NCBI GenBank assembly: GCA_900546085.1
Contig: URBS01000090.1
Coordinates: 1 to 9,175 of the forward strand
DNA from: an uncultured Collinsella sp.
GTDB lineage: Bacteria > Actinomycetota > Coriobacteriia > Coriobacteriales > Coriobacteriaceae
Direction of reading: 5' to 3'
Length of the DNA: 9,175 nucleotides
Part shown: positions 6,809 through 9,175 of the stretch, piece after piece
Layout of the letters: the number at the start of each line of letters is the position of its first letter
Position numbering within the stretch: position 1 is the first letter of the stretch
Notes under the pieces: generated by a model
What the model was told of the DNA's origin: nothing
Databases searched by the model: none
The model's input: the letters and a program-made list of their open reading frames with translations, nothing else
Program-made: the position numbers and the translations under genes

Positions 6809-8689
6809 CTAGGCAGCCTGAACAGCGGGCTGGTCCTCGTCGATAAAGAAGCGCTTGTACCACACCAGGAACACGAGCGGCGTATAGATCTTGCGCTGGA
6901 AATCGCCCTTGCCCGCAAAGTGCAGATCGAGCAGGTGCATGAGCTCGTCGGTATCGAAGAACTCGCTTGCCCACGGCGCGGTGAAGTACTCCTTGACATA
7001 GTCGTACCACTTTTGCTCGCGCAGCCAGTAGACAATCGGCACCGGGAAGCCCACCTTGGGACGGGTGGCCCACTCATCGGGCAGCGACTTGTTGGCAGCG
7101 TGGCGGAGTACCTGTTTGTTGCCGTTCTCGTTGATGCGGTAGCGGTCGGGAATATGCTCGGCGAACTCCATGACTTTGCGGTCCAGGAAGGGCACGCGCA
7201 GCTCCAGCGAGTGCGCCATGCACATCTTGTCGGCCTTGAGCAGAATGTCGCCCGGGAGCCACATGTTCATGTCCAGGTACTGCTTCTTGACCAGCTCGGG
7301 CTGACCTTTCACGCGCGCATAGATGGGAGCGGCAAGCTCGAAGGCGCCATCGCCGGTGTTGTACTCGGGCTTGAGCACGCCGTCGACCTCGCGCTCCGGC
7401 CATACCAGAGCCTGTCCCAGGAACGACTTCTCGGGGATCTCGGCACCCTTGACCAGGAAGTTATGTCCCTTGAAGTACGGCATATGCAGCGCCAGGTTAC
7501 CGAGCGCGCGACGGATGGGCAGCGGCACCATCTTTTTGTACTTGCGGACTGGGACCGTGTCCTCGTAGTAGGCGTAGCCGCCAAAGAGTTCGTCGGCGCC
7601 TTCGCCCGAAAGCACGACGGTGACGTCCTTGCGGGCCATCTCGGCCAAGAACCACAGCGGCACGGAAGACAGGTTGGACTGCGGCTCGTCCATGTGATAC
7701 TGGATGTCCTCGAGCGCACCGAAGAACTCGTCGGCGGTTATCATCTTGCGGACATTCTCGACGCCGAGCTTGTCAGAAAGTTCCTTGGCGTAGTTGGTCT
7801 CGTTGAAGTTCTTGTAGTCAAAGCCCACCGAGAAGGTCTTGTCGGGCATGAGGCAAGCGGCGATGTAGCTGGAGTCGACGCCGCCGGAGAGGAACGACGC
7901 GACCTTAACGTCGGCGATGCGATGGGCCTCGACGCTCTCGTGCACGACCTCGTCCAGCTCGTCGACGTACTCCTCGAACGGCTTCTCGACGGCAGAGTAA
8001 TCGCAATCCCAGTAGCGCTCGATGTTCATCTTGCCGGTCGGGATATCGACGGTAAAGTAATGCGCCGGCGGCAGCTTGTAGACACCCTCGAAGAAGGTCT
8101 CCTCGGTTGCCGAATACTGCAGCGTCATGTACGGACGCAGGGCCTTTTTGTTGACCGCCTTGTGGAAGTGCGGGTAGTCCAGGAAGCTCTTGATCTCGGA
8201 ACCGAAGAGCACGCCCGGAGCGCCGTCGCCCGCATCGGCCATGGGATAGTAGTAGAGCGGCTTGATGCCAAAGATGTCGCGGGCGCCAAAAAGCTTGTTC
8301 TTCTTTTTGTCCCAGATGACGAAGGCGTACATACCGCGCAGGCGATCGAGGACGGCCTCGCCCCACTCCTCGTAGCCGTGTAGGAGGCTCTCGGTGTCGG
8401 CGCCACAGTGGAACTTGTAGCCCTTGGCCTCGAGCTCGGAACGGAGTTCTTGGAAGTTGTAGATCTCGCCGTTGAAGACAATGACGACGCTACCGTCCTC
8501 GTTGGCCATGGGCTGAGCGCCGGCCTCGGTCAGGTCGAGGATCGACAGGCGACGGAAGCCGAGGGCAACGCGGCCGTCGATAAACTGACCGCCCATGTCG
8601 GGACCGCGATGGACGATGCGGTCCATCATCTTGGTGAGCACCTCGGATTGGTTATCCGTCCCACCGACAAAACCGACAAAACCGCACAT
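6809..8689 (-). CDS. asnB: Glutamine-dependent asparagine synthetase (AsnB type)
   Basis: Class II asparagine synthetases take ammonia from glutamine and transfer it to an ATP-activated aspartate. The 626-residue protein begins MCGFVGF, so Met removal exposes the catalytic Cys 2 of the Ntn glutaminase domain. That domain also shows HRGPD (27-31), FRRLSILDL (45-53), and NGEIYN (73-78). The synthetase domain shows the pyrophosphate loop SGGVDSS (268-274), SGEGADELFGGY (361-372), and DILLKADKM (481-489) followed by LELRVPFLD. Length and motif wording are close to B. subtilis AsnB. That enzyme is reported to amidate meso-diaminopimelate in cell-wall precursors, so a wall-related role is possible here. 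However, the neighbouring MurE seems not to use DAP. The ATG at 8689 has GAGGGG 7 nt upstream. The gene forms its own unit, ending at a strong terminator. Confidence 0.95.
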   Translation of the reverse strand: MCGFVGFVGGTDNQSEVLTKMMDRIVHRGPDMGGQFIDGRVALGFRRLSILDLTEAGAQPMANEDGSVVIVFNGEIYNFQELRSELEAKGYKFHCGADTESLLHGYEEWGEAVLDRLRGMYAFVIWDKKKNKLFGARDIFGIKPLYYYPMADAGDGAPGVLFGSEIKSFLDYPHFHKAVNKKALRPYMTLQYSATEETFFEGVYKLPPAHYFTVDIPTGKMNIERYWDCDYSAVEKPFEEYVDELDEVVHESVEAHRIADVKVASFLSGGVDSSYIAACLMPDKTFSVGFDYKNFNETNYAKELSDKLGVENVRKMITADEFFGALEDIQYHMDEPQSNLSSVPLWFLAEMARKDVTVVLSGEGADELFGGYAYYEDTVPVRKYKKMVPLPIRRALGNLALHMPYFKGHNFLVKGAEIPEKSFLGQALVWPEREVDGVLKPEYNTGDGAFELAAPIYARVKGQPELVKKQYLDMNMWLPGDILLKADKMCMAHSLELRVPFLDRKVMEFAEHIPDRYRINENGNKQVLRHAANKSLPDEWATRPKVGFPVPIVYWLREQKWYDYVKEYFTAPWASEFFDTDELMHLLDLHFAGKGDFQRKIYTPLVFLVWYKRFFIDEDQPAVQAA

Positions 8690-8740
8690 ATACTATCCCC
8701 TCTGCTGTTGCTGGGCATCAAATCGAATCAGTAGCTTTTG

Positions 8741-8746
8741 AGTATA
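8741..8746 (-). promoter_or_regulatory. Candidate -10 element for asnB
   Basis: TATACT on the minus strand lies about 52 nt upstream of the asnB ATG. No convincing -35 or extended -10 TG is present at the proper distance, so this is weak. The 187-base gap between asnB and the tRNA must hold divergent promoters. No T-box or other known leader RNA is recognised. Confidence 0.28.
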
Positions 8747-8854
8747 CCCGAGGGCGTAAAGAGGGGCGGAATGTTCAGGCAATCTCAACTGAATCAGCTC
8801 CGCTGTGACACGCGCCAGTTACCTTTAATGGATATGAGATGAATGAGGCAATTG

Positions 8855-8866
8855 TTTTGCTATACT
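8855..8866 (+). promoter_or_regulatory. Extended -10 promoter for tRNA-Val
   Basis: TATACT (8861-8866) is preceded by TG one base upstream, forming an extended -10 element that tolerates the poor -35 region seen here. Transcription would begin around 8873, giving a very short 5' leader before the mature tRNA at 8877. Confidence 0.5.
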
Positions 8867-8876
8867 CTCTCCGCAC

Positions 8877-8952
8877 GGGCGATTGGCGCAACGGTTAGCG
8901 CAGGTGCTTTACACGCACAAGGCTGGGGGTTCGAATCCCTCATCGCCCACCA
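8877..8952 (+). tRNA. tRNA-Val with UAC anticodon
   Basis: The full cloverleaf can be folded by hand. The acceptor stem GGGCGAT pairs with ATCGCCC in 7 bp, and the D-stem pairs GCGC with GCGC around a loop containing GG. The anticodon loop TTTACAC holds TAC at positions 34-36, the variable loop has 5 nt, and the T-arm has loop TTCGAAT. The discriminator A and CCA end are encoded (8949-8952). The anticodon stem has four good pairs, but its first pair is G27 opposite A43, a mismatch. The anticodon assigns valine, reading GUA/GUG/GUU-type codons. The gene is divergent from asnB and has its own promoter and terminator. Confidence 0.96.
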
Positions 8953-8961
8953 TTGAATTGG

Positions 8962-8989
8962 AAACGGTCCTCGCAAGGGGACCGTTTTT
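8962..8989 (+). terminator. Intrinsic terminator after tRNA-Val
   Basis: A perfect 9-bp stem, AAACGGTCC (8962-8970) with GGACCGTTT (8979-8987), encloses an 8-nt loop and is followed by further T residues. It starts 9 nt after the encoded CCA end, as expected for a single-gene tRNA transcript. Because of the matching A-run, it could also work from the opposite strand. Confidence 0.85.
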
Positions 8990-9033
8990 GTTTGGGCCCA
9001 GCGCATGGGATTCGAACCCGACAGGGTGCGGAG

Positions 9034-9060
9034 CTGAGAAAACGCGCAAGCGTTTTCCAG
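9034..9060. repeat. Stem-loop with GCAA tetraloop
   Basis: GAAAACGC (9038-9045) pairs with GCGTTTTC (9050-9057) around the GNRA-type loop GCAA. After a single bulged A (9037), CTG pairs with CAG, making 11 bp in all. No T-run follows on either strand, so it is not a simple terminator. Its form recalls the palindromic units of intergenic repeats. Confidence 0.55.
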
Positions 9061-9152
9061 CGCAGCACGCAAGGAGCGAAGCGACGCAGCGAGAGCGGGC
9101 GGCGCCAGCCGCACGCGGACATCCCGCTGGGGGCACCACAGAATCTGAGAAG

Positions 9153-9175
9153 CCCGTTACCAATTCGGTGACGGG
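9153..9175. terminator. Hairpin at window end, probable terminator
   Basis: CCCGTTACC (9153-9161) pairs with GGTGACGGG (9167-9175) in 9 bp, with one T-G wobble, around a 5-nt loop. The window stops at the last paired base, so any T-run on the plus strand is out of view. Its position just after a tRNA-like 3' end suggests it once terminated, or still terminates, a tRNA-type transcript. Confidence 0.45.

Larger units (their letters stand above)
8990..9175. other. Gene-free GC-rich segment with stem-loops and tRNA-like fragments
   Basis: No convincing gene lies here; the short minus-strand reading frames cross the tRNA and show no family features. Visible items are an inverted copy of the T-arm sequence (9007-9019), a strong hairpin with a GCAA tetraloop (9034-9060), and competing GC-rich pairings between 9026 and 9128. 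There is also a tRNA 3'-end-like stretch ending in CACCA (9121-9138) and a final hairpin (9153-9175). The segment could be a tRNA-associated intergenic repeat or the remains of a deleted tRNA gene. Neither can be confirmed from one copy. Confidence 0.5.

Noticed and set aside
6920..8383. Plus-strand open frame of 487 codons opposite asnB
   Set aside because: It is an antisense shadow of asnB, with valine- and leucine-rich composition typical of reversed GC-rich genes and no domain.
8725..8803. Repeated GAATCAG in the asnB-tRNA gap, considered as a regulator binding site
   Set aside because: It is a short 7-base match with irregular spacing and no symmetry, so it is not distinguishable from chance.
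8860..9163. Three overlapping minus-strand open frames of 60-84 codons near the tRNA
   Set aside because: They run through the tRNA gene, terminator and stem-loop DNA. Their translations contain tRNA-derived strings such as GFEPP and DSNPQ that are typical spurious calls.
1..9175. Search for CRISPR arrays, defence genes, phage or insertion-sequence signs
   Set aside because: No spaced direct repeats, transposase, integrase or toxin-antitoxin-like genes are visible. The coding content is ordinary housekeeping.

Overview
The window looks like a stretch of chromosomal housekeeping DNA from a GC-rich member of the Coriobacteriia, most likely close to Collinsella. That placement is an inference. 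It rests on the high GC content, on a Veg-family regulator combined with actinobacterial-style GC-biased codon use, on GTG starts, and on intergenic GGGAC-containing segments. It cannot be proved without a database search.

All nine protein-coding genes lie on the minus strand, so transcription runs from high to low coordinates: asnB (8689-6809), murE (6696-5134), a HAD phosphatase (5027-4116), murI (4062-3197, frameshifted), rph (3141-2416), rdgB (2271-1630), dtd (1626-1180), veg (1049-753), and ispE (750 to the window edge, 3' end missing). A single tRNA-Val gene (8877-8952) lies on the plus strand, divergent from asnB, with its own extended -10 promoter and terminator. The last 190 bases hold no gene. 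They contain GC-rich stem-loops and two tRNA-like fragments.

The genes fall into probable transcription units. asnB stands alone and ends at a strong intrinsic terminator. murE, the HAD gene, murI and rph follow a promoter just after that terminator and end at a hairpin overlapping the rph stop codon. rdgB and dtd are separated by 3 nt. veg and ispE are separated by 2 nt and have their own promoter and 5' leader.

In function, murE and murI make peptidoglycan precursors: murE adds the third stem-peptide amino acid and murI makes D-glutamate. asnB may supply asparagine or amidate cell-wall peptides. ispE serves the MEP isoprenoid pathway, which feeds undecaprenyl phosphate synthesis. rph, rdgB and dtd are RNA/nucleotide quality-control enzymes: tRNA 3' maturation, removal of non-canonical purine triphosphates, and D-aminoacyl-tRNA deacylation. 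The orders murI-rph-rdgB and veg-ispE resemble gene neighbourhoods known in Bacillus and its relatives.

I see no defence system, CRISPR array, phage or insertion sequence. The most notable observation is a single-base frameshift in murI that puts its two catalytic cysteines in different frames. The next is the tRNA-fragment and stem-loop segment at 8988-9175.
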